27,665 bases of DNA from JBDUDR01 sp040002845 (GCA_040002845.1 JBDUDR010000021.1:1-27665), one strand, 5' to 3'. Shown: positions 1 through 8,162, counted from the stretch's first letter. Translations and numbers: made by a program. Notes: generated by a model from the sequence alone, not told the origin.

Positions 1-98
1 CCCCGGCGGTCGCGACTAGCTTCCATTGGACACTATGCACGCGGCAACCGACCCTCTTATGGAAGATTGTGGGCCGATTTCGGTCCGATTTCGCCCGA

Positions 99-566
99 TC
101 AGTGCCGGTTCAACGCCTGCGCGTAATCGTCTGGTGACCGAGCGTCTGGCAGAGCGTTGTCCACCTGCCACCGGAGCACGCCGTCCCGGTCGACGATGAA
201 CGTCGATCGCATCGAGCATCCCAGCTCCGCGTTGAAGACGTCGTACGCGCGAGACACCTCGCCGTGTGGCCAGAAGTCACTCAGCAGCGGAAACTTCAGA
301 CCCTCCTGGTCGGCGAACGCGCGGAGTGCATAGACCGGGTCACACGACAGGGCCAGCACCTGCACGGAGTCGTTCTCGAACGTCGTCAGCTGGTCCCGCA
401 GCTCGCACATCTCCCCCGTGCACACCCCGCTGAACGCGAACGGGTAGAAGACCATCACGACGTGTTTCGCCCCACGGTAGGAGGACAGCGAGACGCTCTC
501 CCCGTGTTGACTCCGAAGGGTGAAGTCAGGGGCCAGGTGACCGATTGTTGGTCTCATGTCACCCAT
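99..566 (-). CDS. ahpE: AhpE/Bcp-type peroxiredoxin
   Basis: A 155-residue thiol peroxidase expected to reduce peroxides in the cytosol. The thioredoxin-like fold is visible from APDFTL (residues 12-17) through the active-site stretch FSGVCTGEMCELRD (45-58), with peroxidatic Cys49, to the conserved Arg120 before STFIVD. The overall sequence resembles mycobacterial AhpE, and the place next to DUF3052 and aceE matches the ahpE locus of mycobacteria. Unlike AhpE it has a second cysteine, Cys54, five residues after Cys49. This is the spacing of the resolving cysteine in Bcp/PrxQ, so an intramolecular disulfide is possible. It lies 35 bp downstream of the acyl-CoA ligase on the same strand, so co-transcription is likely. 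The start may be ATG 566 or ATG 557; neither has a strong ribosome binding site. The family is clear; AhpE versus Bcp is not settled. Confidence 0.9.
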   Translation of the reverse strand: MGDMRPTIGHLAPDFTLRSQHGESVSLSSYRGAKHVVMVFYPFAFSGVCTGEMCELRDQLTTFENDSVQVLALSCDPVYALRAFADQEGLKFPLLSDFWPHGEVSRAYDVFNAELGCSMRSTFIVDRDGVLRWQVDNALPDARSPDDYAQALNRH

Positions 567-601
567 CTTGACACGCCGCAGAAGCCTTGCTGGGAAGGGA
601 T

Positions 602-2251
602 CTACGCCGGCGGCCCGTCCAGCAGCAACAGCTCCCTCTTCAGCACCTTTCCCGCGTCGTTACGAGGCAGCCTGTCGAGAACCCACACGTCGCGCGGCAC
701 CTTGTAACGCGCGAGCTCAGATGTCAGGTAGGTCCGCAGATCCTGCGAGCTGACCGACGACGCGGTGACCACGAATGCGCGGAGCCGCTGCCCGAAGTCG
801 GTGTCGGCGACCCCGATCACCGCCGCCTCGAGGACCGCGGGATGACGCATCAGGCAGTCCTCGACCTCTCGCGGATAGACGTTCTCACCGCCCGACACGA
901 TCATCTCGTCGACCCGCCCCTCCACGGTCAACCGCCCGGAGGAGTCGAGGCGGCCAACATCACCGGTCGCCATCAGGCCGTCACGCAGGCTCGTTCCACC
1001 GCCGCGCTCGGACCCCTCGACCAGCATCGCGTTGCCAACGAAGATCCGGCCGGGCTTGCCAGGCGTGACCACCCCGCCCACCTCGTCGTACAGCCTCACC
1101 TCAGTGCCGGCCGGCGGCCGGCCAGCCGTGCCGGGTGATGCCCGCAGGTCCCCCGGTCCCGCGATGGCGGCAAAGGCGCACTCGGTGGAGCCGTAGACGT
1201 TGTACAGACTCTCGCCGAAGGCGTCCATCCAACGAGTCGCCAGATCGCCGGGTAGTGACGATCCCGAGACCGCCACAACGCGCAGCGACTCCGTGTCATA
1301 CTTCCCCGCGGTCGCCTCGGGCAGCTCGAGGATGCGCTGAAGCATCACCGGTACCGCGATCAGCGAATCGCATCGCTTCTCGGCCACCGCTGTCAGGCAT
1401 GACACCGGGTCGAACTGTCGCCGCAACACCAGGGTCGACCCCAGCAACAGGGCGAGCTGCAAATGCGCCCACCCCCAGGCGTGGAACAGTGGCGCCGCGA
1501 CATGGCAGCGCTGGCCATGCTTAAGCGGTATGCACGACAGTAAAGCGGCTGCCGCAGCCAGGGACCCGGTTCCCCGGGCCACGCTTTTCGGCGATCCGGT
1601 GGTGCCTGAGGTGAGGATGACGGTACGAGGCACTCGGCGGGGCGGAGTCAGCTCGACGGACATGTGAGTCTGGATCAGCTCGTCGACCGTCGGCCAGAAG
1701 ACCGCTCCTGACCCGGACCAGGCCACGATCAGGTCGATGCCATCCGCGACGTCAGACACGACAGGCGCGAACTCCTCGTCGAAGATGAGCACCCGCGGCC
1801 GCCATTGGCCCAGCACGTCGGCCATCTCGGACCGGCCGAATGCCGTGTTGAGGTACACCACGTCGGCTCCCAGCTTTGCGGTGGCCACGGTTGCCTCGAC
1901 GAAACCCCGGTGATTGCGGCACATCAGCGCCACCGAGTCGGCCTCCACGACGCCACGCTCGGACAGGGCGCGAGCCAGCGCGTTGGTTCGCTGATGAACC
2001 TCGGAGAACGTGAGGGCGCCGATGTCGTCGATCAACGACAATGCATCCGGCATCCGAATCGCCGCTGCGGCGTAACCGCCCGCGGCCCCATGACCCCACG
2101 CGTGCAAACTGCGGGCGATCCGCAGCAAGACGCTCGGCCGATAGGGACGGATGAGGCCCGCTTCGGCGAGGACCTTCAGACGGGTGAGCGGCTGCCTCAG
2201 CGTTTGCCTGCGCGGGCAGACTTCGGGGTGACCAGCTTGGTCGCCGCCCAT
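602..2251 (-). CDS. AMP-forming acyl-CoA synthetase (ANL family)
   Basis: An adenylate-forming ligase that should activate a carboxylic acid, probably a fatty acid, to its CoA thioester through an acyl-AMP. Visible ANL motifs are the phosphate-binding loop LTSGTTGSPK (213-222), YGSTE (353-357), the ATP-ribose aspartate in TGD (429-431), the hinge region GRVDEMIVSGGENVYP (445-460) and the C-terminal catalytic lysine in NDAGKVLK (Lys535). Length (up to 549 aa) is normal. The ATG at 2251 overlaps the DUF3052 gene by 55 bp. A CTG at 2200 overlaps that gene's TGA as CTGA and would begin just before the LKVLAEAGLIRP segment I recall as conserved in actinobacterial relatives, so the true start is uncertain. 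The substrate cannot be read from sequence. The place beside pyruvate dehydrogenase and fatty acid synthesis genes suggests acyl-CoA supply or recycling. Confidence 0.9.
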   Translation of the reverse strand: MGGDQAGHPEVCPRRQTLRQPLTRLKVLAEAGLIRPYRPSVLLRIARSLHAWGHGAAGGYAAAAIRMPDALSLIDDIGALTFSEVHQRTNALARALSERGVVEADSVALMCRNHRGFVEATVATAKLGADVVYLNTAFGRSEMADVLGQWRPRVLIFDEEFAPVVSDVADGIDLIVAWSGSGAVFWPTVDELIQTHMSVELTPPRRVPRTVILTSGTTGSPKSVARGTGSLAAAAALLSCIPLKHGQRCHVAAPLFHAWGWAHLQLALLLGSTLVLRRQFDPVSCLTAVAEKRCDSLIAVPVMLQRILELPEATAGKYDTESLRVVAVSGSSLPGDLATRWMDAFGESLYNVYGSTECAFAAIAGPGDLRASPGTAGRPPAGTEVRLYDEVGGVVTPGKPGRIFVGNAMLVEGSERGGGTSLRDGLMATGDVGRLDSSGRLTVEGRVDEMIVSGGENVYPREVEDCLMRHPAVLEAAVIGVADTDFGQRLRAFVVTASSVSSQDLRTYLTSELARYKVPRDVWVLDRLPRNDAGKVLKRELLLLDGPPA

Positions 2252-2634
2252 TGAGCCGCCATCGTGAGACTCGTCGTCGTCGACAGCCCGGCCGTTGGGG
2301 CGGCCTCCGCGATGTCGCTGGGGTCGACATGACCCGGCAGGCCCACCTTGGGGGTCAGCAGCCAGATCATTCCGCCGTCGCCGAGATCGGTCCGGCAGTC
2401 CACCAACGCGTCGACGAGATCACCGTCGTCGTTCCGCCACCACAAAACCACCACGTCAGCAACGTCTCCGTAGTCCTCGTCGACCAGCGGTGAGCCGACT
2501 ATCGACTCGATACCGGCGCGGATGTCGTCGTCGACGTCTTCGTCCCACCCGAGTTCTTGGACAACCATGCCGGGCTGCAGCCCGAGACGGTGGACCGGAC
2601 CCAACTTGGCCGCGCCGTCCGCGGTCGTGCTCAC
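2197..2634 (-). CDS. DUF3052 family protein
   Basis: A small acidic cytosolic protein of 145 residues, of a family found next to aceE in many actinobacteria; its function is not known to me. I chose the GTG at 2634 because GGGAGG lies 6 bases upstream (2641-2646) and because the protein then starts VSTTADGAAKLG, the N-terminus I recall for the family. The open frame continues upstream to 2706 but that part looks unconserved. Visible family features are LGLQPGMVVQELGWDED near the start, VVLWWR in the middle and MIWLLTPK before an alanine-rich basic tail. It is divergent from aceE across about 290 bp and overlaps the start region of the acyl-CoA ligase, so the three minus-strand genes probably form one transcript. 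Confidence 0.85.
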   Translation of the reverse strand: MSTTADGAAKLGPVHRLGLQPGMVVQELGWDEDVDDDIRAGIESIVGSPLVDEDYGDVADVVVLWWRNDDGDLVDALVDCRTDLGDGGMIWLLTPKVGLPGHVDPSDIAEAAPTAGLSTTTSLTMAAQWAATKLVTPKSARAGKR

Positions 2635-2717
2635 GCCGTGCCTCCCGTCGTGTACGAGGACCCGTAGGCCAGTCGTGCCGTCACCGTACGTGCAGTTCGC
2701 AGCCACGATAGTGCCTT

Positions 2718-2790
2718 GTCACGATCGACGTCTCCCCCAGGCCGCTCATCGGCAACCCCCCGACGCGAACGGGTTCGTCTCGATCGTGAC
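2718..2790. promoter_or_regulatory. Inverted repeat in the DUF3052/aceE divergent region
   Basis: GTCACGATCGA at 2718-2728 is repeated as its exact reverse complement TCGATCGTGAC at 2780-2790, 62 bp centre to centre. Both arms carry CGATCG. It lies roughly mid-way between the starts of the divergent DUF3052 (2634) and aceE (2927) genes, where promoters for both must lie. It may be a pair of protein-binding sites that could act by looping. I see no convincing -35/-10 pair. The role is inference; the repeat itself is plain in the sequence. Confidence 0.45.
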
Positions 2791-2926
2791 GGCCTCAGCC
2801 GCGAGACGTACCGGGGAGTACTTGGGTGTCATCAGGCGTAGGTGCGAGGATGAATCGTGAGGAGCGTGCGAGACCGCCGTCCACGTATGCACCGGCTCGG
2901 AATCACTGCCGAGGGAAGAGGGCGTC

Positions 2927-5689
2927 ATGGCGACACGAGCTGACCGTCCCCACGTCATCCACGAGGGACTGCCGACACAACTGCCCGACATCGACCCCGA
3001 GGAGACGCAGGAGTGGGTCGACTCCCTGGATGCGTTGATCGACGAACGCGGCAGGGAGCGAGCCCGCTACGTCATGTTGTCCCTTCTCGCGCGCGCCCGC
3101 GAGAAGCAGGTCGGCGTTCCAGCGTTGCGCAGCACCGACTACATCAACACGATCCCGCCGGAGAGCGAGCCGTGGTTCCCCGGTGACGAATACATCGAGC
3201 GCCGCATCCGCGCGTACATCAGATGGAATGCCGCTGTCATGGTGTCGCGAGCCAACCGCAAGGGGCTCGAGGTGGGCGGCCACATCGCGACGTACCAGTC
3301 GGCGGCGAGCCTGTACGAAGTCGGCTTCAACCACTTCTTCCGGGGGAAGGACCACGAGAGCGGCGGCGACCAGGTGTTCATCCAGGGGCACGCCTCCCCC
3401 GGGATCTACGCGCGAGCGTTCTTGGAGGGGCGGCTCGACGAGTCGCATCTCGACAAGTTCCGCCAGGAGGTGTCCCACGGTCTGGGCAGGGGGCTCTCGT
3501 CGTATCCTCACCCGCGGCTCATGCCGGACTTCTGGGAGTTCCCGACCGTCTCGATGGGCCTGACGGCGCTGCATTCGATCTACCAGGCCAGGTTCAACCG
3601 GTATCTGCAGAACCGCGGGATCAAGGACACCAGCCGGCAACGCGTGTGGGCGTTCTTGGGTGACGGTGAGATGGGTGAGCCCGAGTCGCTGGGAGCGATC
3701 GGGCTGGCCGCGCGGGAGGAGCTCGACAACCTCACGTTCGTGGTCAACTGCAACCTGCAGCAGCTCGACGGCCCGGTGCGAGGGAACGGCAAGATCATCC
3801 AAGAGCTGGAGTCCTTCTTCCGCGGCGCCGGTTGGAACGTCATCAAGGTCGTCTGGGGTCGTGAGTGGGACGCCCTGCTGGCCAGAGATGTCGACGGTGT
3901 TCTCGTGAACCAGATGAACACGACGCCAGATGGGCAGTTCCAGACGTACTCCGTGGAAACGGGTGCATACATCCGGGAACACTTCTTCGGCGGCGACCCC
4001 AGGCTGCGCAAGATCGTCGAGGACATGTCGGACGAACAGCTGCGCCATCTGCCGCGTGGAGGGCACGACTACCGCAAGGTGTACGCCGCGTTCAAGGCCG
4101 CCACCGAGCACGTCGGGCAACCGACGGTCATCTTGGCCAAGACCATCAAGGGTTGGACGATCGAGGCCCTGGAAGGCCGGAACGCCACCCATCAGATGAA
4201 GAAGCTGACCAAGAAGGACCTCAAGGTGTTTCGGGACCGGCTGTTCCTGCCGATCTCCGACGAACAGATCGATGCGGAGGAGAACGCACCGTTCTACCAC
4301 CCCGGCGCGGACGACGACGAGATCCAGTACATGGTAGAGCGGCGCCGTCTGCTCGGCGGCTCGCTGCCGAAGCGCCGGGTCAACCCCAAGTCGCTCAAAC
4401 TCCCCGGCGATGACGTCTACGCGGAGCTGAAGCAGGGGTCGGGCAAGCAGGCGATCGCGACCACGATGGCCTTCGTCCGTCTACTGCGCGATCTGATGAA
4501 GGACACGGAGATCGGCTCGCGCATCGTCCCGATCGCACCCGATGAGTTCCGGACGTTCGGCATGGACTCCATGTTCGCGACCTCCAAGATCTACTCGCCA
4601 CACGGACAGACCTACGAGTCCGTCGACCGCAAGCTGCTGCTGAACTACAAGGAGTCCACCCAAGGGCAGCTGCTGCACGAGGGCATCAGCGAGGCCGGTG
4701 CCATGGGTTCGGCGATCGCGGCCGGTACGTCGTACGCGACGCATGGCGAACCGATGATCCCGGTGTACATCTTCTACTCGATGTTCGGCTTCCAGCGCAC
4801 CGGTGACTCGATCTGGTCGTACGCCGATCAGCTCGGCCGCGGGTTCTTGATCGGCGCGACCGCCGGGCGCACGACGCTGACTGGTGAGGGGCTGCAGCAC
4901 GCTGACGGGCATTCGCCCCTACTCGCTGCGACCAACCCGGCGGCTGTGCACTACGACCCTGCGTATGCGTACGAGGTCAGCTACATCATGCAGGACGGCC
5001 TCCGGCGGATGTACGGCTCGACTGAGGACGCTCCACATGGCGAGAACGTCTTCTACTACCTCACGGTCTACAACGAGCCGACCGTCCAGCCTGCCGAGCC
5101 AGACGACCTCGACACTGAAGGGCTGCTCAAAGGCATCTACTCGTTCAAGCGCTCCGACTCGCCGGGCGAGAACGGTCCTCATGTGCAGTTGCTCGCGTCC
5201 GGTGTTGCGCTGCCCTGGGCGATCGATGCCCAACGGATCCTCGCCGAGGACTATTCGGTCGCCGGTGATGTCTGGTCGGTGACTTCCTGGAACGAGCTGG
5301 CTCGCGATGCCGTGGCGGCCGACAAGTGGAACCTGCTGCATCCTGACGAGTCCCCGCGGATTCCGTACGTCACGACGAAGCTGGAGGACCGCGCCGGTCC
5401 GGTGGTGGCCGTCAGCGACTACATGCGTGCCGTTCCGGACCAGATCTCGCACTGGGTGCCCGGCGAATGGCACTCGCTCGGCACCGACGGGTTCGGGCTT
5501 GCCGATACACGCGCGGCTGTGCGGCGGTATTTCAACGTCGACCCGCCGTCGATCGTGGTGGGGGCATTGCAGGCTCTGGCAAAGCGGGGCGAGGTGAAAC
5601 CGGAGACCGTCAAGGAAGCGTTCGACCGGTTCCGGATCGACGACCCGACGGCGGTGCGCGGCGTCGCCCAGACCGGCGGCGACGCCTAA
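2927..5689 (+). CDS. aceE: Pyruvate dehydrogenase E1 component, homodimeric type
   Basis: The E1 enzyme (920 residues, normal length) that decarboxylates pyruvate with thiamine diphosphate and acetylates the lipoyl groups of E2, feeding acetyl-CoA to the fatty acid genes downstream. The ThDP-binding motif starts at GDGEMGEPES (245-254) and ends at NCNLQQLDGPVRGNGK (274-289). The N-terminal region (DYINTIPPESEPWFPGD, about 71-87) and HASPGIYARAFLEGR (155-169) are typical of the single-chain AceE family. The ATG at 2927 follows a purine-rich GAGGGAAGAGGG. No E2 or E3 gene is in the window; in actinobacteria these are usually elsewhere. It is followed by a roughly 200-bp convergent gap containing two repeat elements and no obvious simple terminator. 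Confidence 0.98.
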   Translation: MATRADRPHVIHEGLPTQLPDIDPEETQEWVDSLDALIDERGRERARYVMLSLLARAREKQVGVPALRSTDYINTIPPESEPWFPGDEYIERRIRAYIRWNAAVMVSRANRKGLEVGGHIATYQSAASLYEVGFNHFFRGKDHESGGDQVFIQGHASPGIYARAFLEGRLDESHLDKFRQEVSHGLGRGLSSYPHPRLMPDFWEFPTVSMGLTALHSIYQARFNRYLQNRGIKDTSRQRVWAFLGDGEMGEPESLGAIGLAAREELDNLTFVVNCNLQQLDGPVRGNGKIIQELESFFRGAGWNVIKVVWGREWDALLARDVDGVLVNQMNTTPDGQFQTYSVETGAYIREHFFGGDPRLRKIVEDMSDEQLRHLPRGGHDYRKVYAAFKAATEHVGQPTVILAKTIKGWTIEALEGRNATHQMKKLTKKDLKVFRDRLFLPISDEQIDAEENAPFYHPGADDDEIQYMVERRRLLGGSLPKRRVNPKSLKLPGDDVYAELKQGSGKQAIATTMAFVRLLRDLMKDTEIGSRIVPIAPDEFRTFGMDSMFATSKIYSPHGQTYESVDRKLLLNYKESTQGQLLHEGISEAGAMGSAIAAGTSYATHGEPMIPVYIFYSMFGFQRTGDSIWSYADQLGRGFLIGATAGRTTLTGEGLQHADGHSPLLAATNPAAVHYDPAYAYEVSYIMQDGLRRMYGSTEDAPHGENVFYYLTVYNEPTVQPAEPDDLDTEGLLKGIYSFKRSDSPGENGPHVQLLASGVALPWAIDAQRILAEDYSVAGDVWSVTSWNELARDAVAADKWNLLHPDESPRIPYVTTKLEDRAGPVVAVSDYMRAVPDQISHWVPGEWHSLGTDGFGLADTRAAVRRYFNVDPPSIVVGALQALAKRGEVKPETVKEAFDRFRIDDPTAVRGVAQTGGDA

Positions 5690-5716
5690 GCCACCCTCCG
5701 GCGGACATACCTCCTT

Positions 5717-5779
5717 CGCGATCCGACACTTATTCGCCACGATCCGACACTTGTTCCGCGCGATCCGACACTTATCGCC
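5717..5779 (-). repeat. Array of three 21-bp repeats after aceE
   Basis: The 13-mer CGATCCGACACTT occurs at 5719-5731, 5740-5752 and 5761-5773, exactly every 21 bp. Each copy is followed by a more variable 8-bp tail (TATTCGCC, GTTCCGCG, ATCGCCGT). The same core, reverse-complemented as AAGTGTCGGATCG, forms a second three-copy array after accD at 13577-13631. The array starts 28 bp after the aceE stop codon, between convergent genes. There are no unique spacers, so it is not CRISPR-like. Possible roles are a phased protein-binding site (two helical turns per unit), an mRNA 3' element, or a dispersed non-coding repeat family. Confidence 0.8.
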
Positions 5780-5824
5780 GTCGATCAACACGGGAGGCGT
5801 GCGCGTTGTCGTTCCCTCGCAGGT

Positions 5825-5883
5825 GAGACGCCAATTGTGCCGGGCGCGCCGGCGTGTCCTGCCGAAACCTGGCGTCTCGGCGG
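5825..5883 (-). repeat. 60-bp hairpin-forming 3' element, copy A
   Basis: A 59-bp element with GAGACGCCA at 5825-5833 and its perfect complement TGGCGTCTC at 5870-5878, plus an inner GCCGG/CCGGC pair. Read on the minus strand it begins 5 nt after the stop codon of the PHP gene. It aligns along its whole length, at about 70% identity by eye, with the element at 18143-18202, which begins 1 nt after the stop of the pseudokinase-like gene. Shared blocks in order are CCGCCG, GACGCC, CGGCAG, CCGGCG, CGGCA and TGGCGT. A transcript 3' structure or terminator-like role is likely. No U-tract follows it, so a simple intrinsic terminator is not shown. Confidence 0.6.
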
Positions 5884-5888
5884 AAGAG

Positions 5889-6911
5889 CTAGGTGGAGCG
5901 GGCGGCGGCCCAGGCGAGCAGGTCGTCAGCAGGCAGGGTGTTGACCACCGAACCGGGAGGTACGTTACATTCCAGGGCGCGGGCGCAACCGTAGTCGAGC
6001 CAGTCCAGCTGACCCGGCGCATGCGCGTCGGTGTCGATGCTGAACACGCAGCCGATCTCCACCGCGGTCCGCAACAACCGCCGCGGCGGGTCGAGTCGCT
6101 CCGGACGAGAGTTGATCTCCACCGCCGTACCGAACTGTCGGCACGCCTCGAACACCACGTCGGCTTCGAACACCGACTCCGGACGAGTCCCCCGACCCCC
6201 GGTCACCAACCGGCCGGTGCAGTGACCCAGCACGTTGACTCGTGGATTCGCCACCGCCGCAACCATGCGACGTGTCATCGGCTCGGCCCCCATCCGCAGT
6301 TTCGAGTGCACCGAGGCCACCACGACGTCGAGCTGTTCGAGCAGCGCAGGATCCTGGTCCAGGGTCCCGTCGTCGAGGATGTCGACCTCGATGGCGGTCA
6401 GGATCCGAAACGGCGCCAGGCGCGCGTTCACGTCAGCGACCACGTCGAGCTGCTCGCGCAGTCGATCCGCGGACAGGCCATTGGCCACCGTCAGCCGCGG
6501 CGAGTGGTCGGTCAGCGCCATGTACTCGTGTCCCAGCGATCGCGCAGTCTCCGCCATTTCCTGGATTGGGCTGCCACCATCCGACCAGTCCGAATGCGTA
6601 TGCAGGTCGCCCCGCAACGCGACCCGCATCGAGTCGCCGCCAGGAACCAGCGGATGTGCCGCACGCGCCCGCAGCTCCTCTAGGTACGCAGGTGTGCCGC
6701 CATGCAACGCCTCGTGCACGACGGCAGCTGTCTTGGCGCCGATGTTGGGTAGCTCCTGAAGGGTCCCGGCGCTGTCGCGCTCCACAGTTTCCCCCGCATC
6801 GAGAGCCGCCAAAGTCCATGCAGCGCGGCGATACGCACGGATTCGATGGGTTTGGGCTAGCTCTCTTTCCAGCCAGAACGCGATCTCACCCAGGGCCTCG
6901 ACGGGATCCAC
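5889..6911 (-). CDS. PHP-domain metal-dependent phosphoesterase with N-terminal HhH region
   Basis: A 340-residue protein. Residues 1-95 form a helical region with a helix-hairpin-helix signature (LQELPNIGAKTAAVVHEAL, 51-69), as in the polymerase-beta-like family. Residues 98-325 are a PHP domain with metal-ligand motifs DLHTHSDWSDG (102-112), LTDHSPRL (133-140), Glu175, VHS (201-203), GHC (229-231) and DTDAH (293-297). It corresponds to the HhH and PHP parts of PolX without the polymerase palm, a form common in actinobacteria and often annotated as histidinol-phosphatase-like. A nuclease or phosphatase activity on DNA ends or small phosphates is possible; the substrate is unknown. It is convergent with aceE and divergent from fasR, with only 67 bp between the two starts. 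Confidence 0.88.
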   Translation of the reverse strand: MDPVEALGEIAFWLERELAQTHRIRAYRRAAWTLAALDAGETVERDSAGTLQELPNIGAKTAAVVHEALHGGTPAYLEELRARAAHPLVPGGDSMRVALRGDLHTHSDWSDGGSPIQEMAETARSLGHEYMALTDHSPRLTVANGLSADRLREQLDVVADVNARLAPFRILTAIEVDILDDGTLDQDPALLEQLDVVVASVHSKLRMGAEPMTRRMVAAVANPRVNVLGHCTGRLVTGGRGTRPESVFEADVVFEACRQFGTAVEINSRPERLDPPRRLLRTAVEIGCVFSIDTDAHAPGQLDWLDYGCARALECNVPPGSVVNTLPADDLLAWAAARST

Positions 6912-6978
6912 TCAGTCACACTTCCTGATCGCTAAATCTTGTCAACCCAATACAAAGAATTAAGACTACGCTCAGGGA
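6912..6978. promoter_or_regulatory. Divergent promoter region, PHP gene / fasR
   Basis: A 67-bp, relatively AT-rich gap between two divergent starts. On the plus strand TACGCT at 6967-6972 lies at -12 to -7 from the fasR GTG (6979), as expected of a -10 box for a leaderless transcript. The fasR start has no properly spaced ribosome binding site (GGGA abuts the GTG) and an in-frame TAA stands at 6961. TTGTCA at 6939-6944 resembles a -35 box but is 22 bp from that -10. A leaderless fasR mRNA is an inference. Confidence 0.35.
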
Positions 6979-8136
6979 GTGCCACGATCCCGGACCCGTG
7001 CGGCCACCAAGCTGGAGCAGGCAGTAGGGACACTCAGCCAGGCAGCTATTTCCAAGATGGATCGTGAGTACCCCTGGTTCCACCGACTCAGCGCCGAACA
7101 TCGCTCCTGGATCGGGCTGATCGCCCAGAGCGGCATCGCCGCGTTCGTCAAGTGGTATCGGGAGCCCAAGCCCGGGCCGGCCGTTCCTATCGACGTGTTC
7201 AGCGAGGCACCTCCTGAGCTGATGCGGGTTGTCAGTCTCCATCAAACCGTCGAGATGGTACGCACGACCATCGAGATCGTCGAGGAGAGGGTGGACCAGT
7301 TCGTCGACCCCGACGACGTGGACGACGTACGCCTTGCTGTGTTGTTGTACGCCCGCGAGGTGGCGTTTGCAGCCGCAGAGGTCTATGCGCACGCGGCCGA
7401 GCTCCGGGGAGCCTGGGACGCTCGACTCGAGGCGCTCGTGGTCGACTCGGTGCTTCGAGGTGAGGCGGACGACTCGGTACGTTCGAGAGCCTCGGCGCTG
7501 GGATGGGAATCGTCGAATCGGGTCATCGTTGTCCTCGGTCAGACTCCGGACGGTCCAACTGAGCCCGTCATCGACGCGGTTCGCCGCTCGGCGCGGCATG
7601 TCAAGCTGGACGCCCTGTGCGCGGTGCAGGGTGATCGGTTGGTCGTCATATTGGGGGGAGTGAACGATCCTGACAGGGCGGCAGATGCGATCGCTGCACA
7701 CTTTGGACCCGGCCCGTTGGTGTACGGCCCGTTGGTCGCCGATCTGCTGAGCGCCAGTATCTCGGCCCGGGCAGCGGGAGCCGGTCTGCGTGCAGCCCCG
7801 GCCTGGCCGGGGGCACCTCGGCCGGTGGCAAGCGACGATCTGCTACCGGAGCGAGCCCTCAGCGGGGACGGCCACGCGAGGCGACAAATGGTGACTGATG
7901 TATACCAACCACTCGCTGAGGCGAGTTCTGTGGTGCTGCAGACAGTCGCCGCATTCCTTGAGCACGGGTCATCGATCGAGGCGACCGCTCGTCGGTTGTA
8001 TGTCCACCCCAACACTGTGCGGTACCGGCTGAAGCGCGCCGCGACCATCGTCGGTCTCTCTCCAACCGATCCTCGGGAGGCCCATACACTGCGCATCGCA
8101 CTGACCTTGGGGCGATTACAGGCAGCGGAACACTGA
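6979..8136 (+). CDS. fasR: PucR-family transcriptional regulator FasR
   Basis: A 385-residue regulator matching Streptomyces FasR, the activator of the fabD-fabH-acpP-fabF operon, by sequence character and by position directly upstream of fabD. Residues 1-160 are the family N-terminal domain (HRSWIGLIAQSGIAAFVKWY at 41-60; TVEMVRTTIEIVEE at 90-103). Residues about 165-290 are a CdaR/GGDEF-like middle domain. The C-terminal PucR helix-turn-helix covers about 315-380, with SSIEATARRLYVHPNTVRYR at 331-350. The GTG at 6979 is the only start after an in-frame stop at 6961 that keeps the conserved N-terminus. It is probably autoregulatory or senses an acyl or malonyl metabolite, but this is not shown here. 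Mycobacterial FasR is a TetR protein and is not the same family. Confidence 0.92.
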   Translation: MPRSRTRAATKLEQAVGTLSQAAISKMDREYPWFHRLSAEHRSWIGLIAQSGIAAFVKWYREPKPGPAVPIDVFSEAPPELMRVVSLHQTVEMVRTTIEIVEERVDQFVDPDDVDDVRLAVLLYAREVAFAAAEVYAHAAELRGAWDARLEALVVDSVLRGEADDSVRSRASALGWESSNRVIVVLGQTPDGPTEPVIDAVRRSARHVKLDALCAVQGDRLVVILGGVNDPDRAADAIAAHFGPGPLVYGPLVADLLSASISARAAGAGLRAAPAWPGAPRPVASDDLLPERALSGDGHARRQMVTDVYQPLAEASSVVLQTVAAFLEHGSSIEATARRLYVHPNTVRYRLKRAATIVGLSPTDPREAHTLRIALTLGRLQAAEH

Positions 8137-8148
8137 CCGGCTGCTTTG

Positions 8149-8162
8149 TTAGATTCCTCTAA
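8149..8162. promoter_or_regulatory. Palindrome upstream of fabD, candidate operator
   Basis: TTAGA-TTCC-TCTAA is a perfect 5-bp inverted repeat with a 4-bp spacer. It is the most AT-rich spot in the 94-bp gap between fasR (stop 8136) and fabD (start 8231). Its place upstream of the fatty acid operon makes it a candidate site for FasR or for a promoter -10 region. No proof of binding can be drawn from the sequence. Confidence 0.35.

Noticed and set aside
1..98. tRNA or other RNA gene at the left edge
   Set aside because: No cloverleaf or known RNA pattern is visible; the stretch looks like plain intergenic sequence after the peroxiredoxin gene.
2903..4300. 465-codon open frame on the minus strand opposite aceE
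   Set aside because: It lies wholly antisense to the well-supported aceE and has no recognisable domain; long antisense frames are expected in high-GC coding DNA.
5717..5779. CRISPR array
   Set aside because: The repeat unit is 21 bp with no unique spacers, only three copies, and no cas genes are near.
4919..6022. 367-codon minus-strand frame over the aceE end and the repeat arrays
   Set aside because: It is antisense to aceE, reads through the 21-bp repeats as a periodic peptide, and has no domain.
5889..6911. Family X DNA polymerase (PolX)
   Set aside because: HhH and PHP parts are present, but the polymerase palm and fingers are missing and the protein is only 340 residues.
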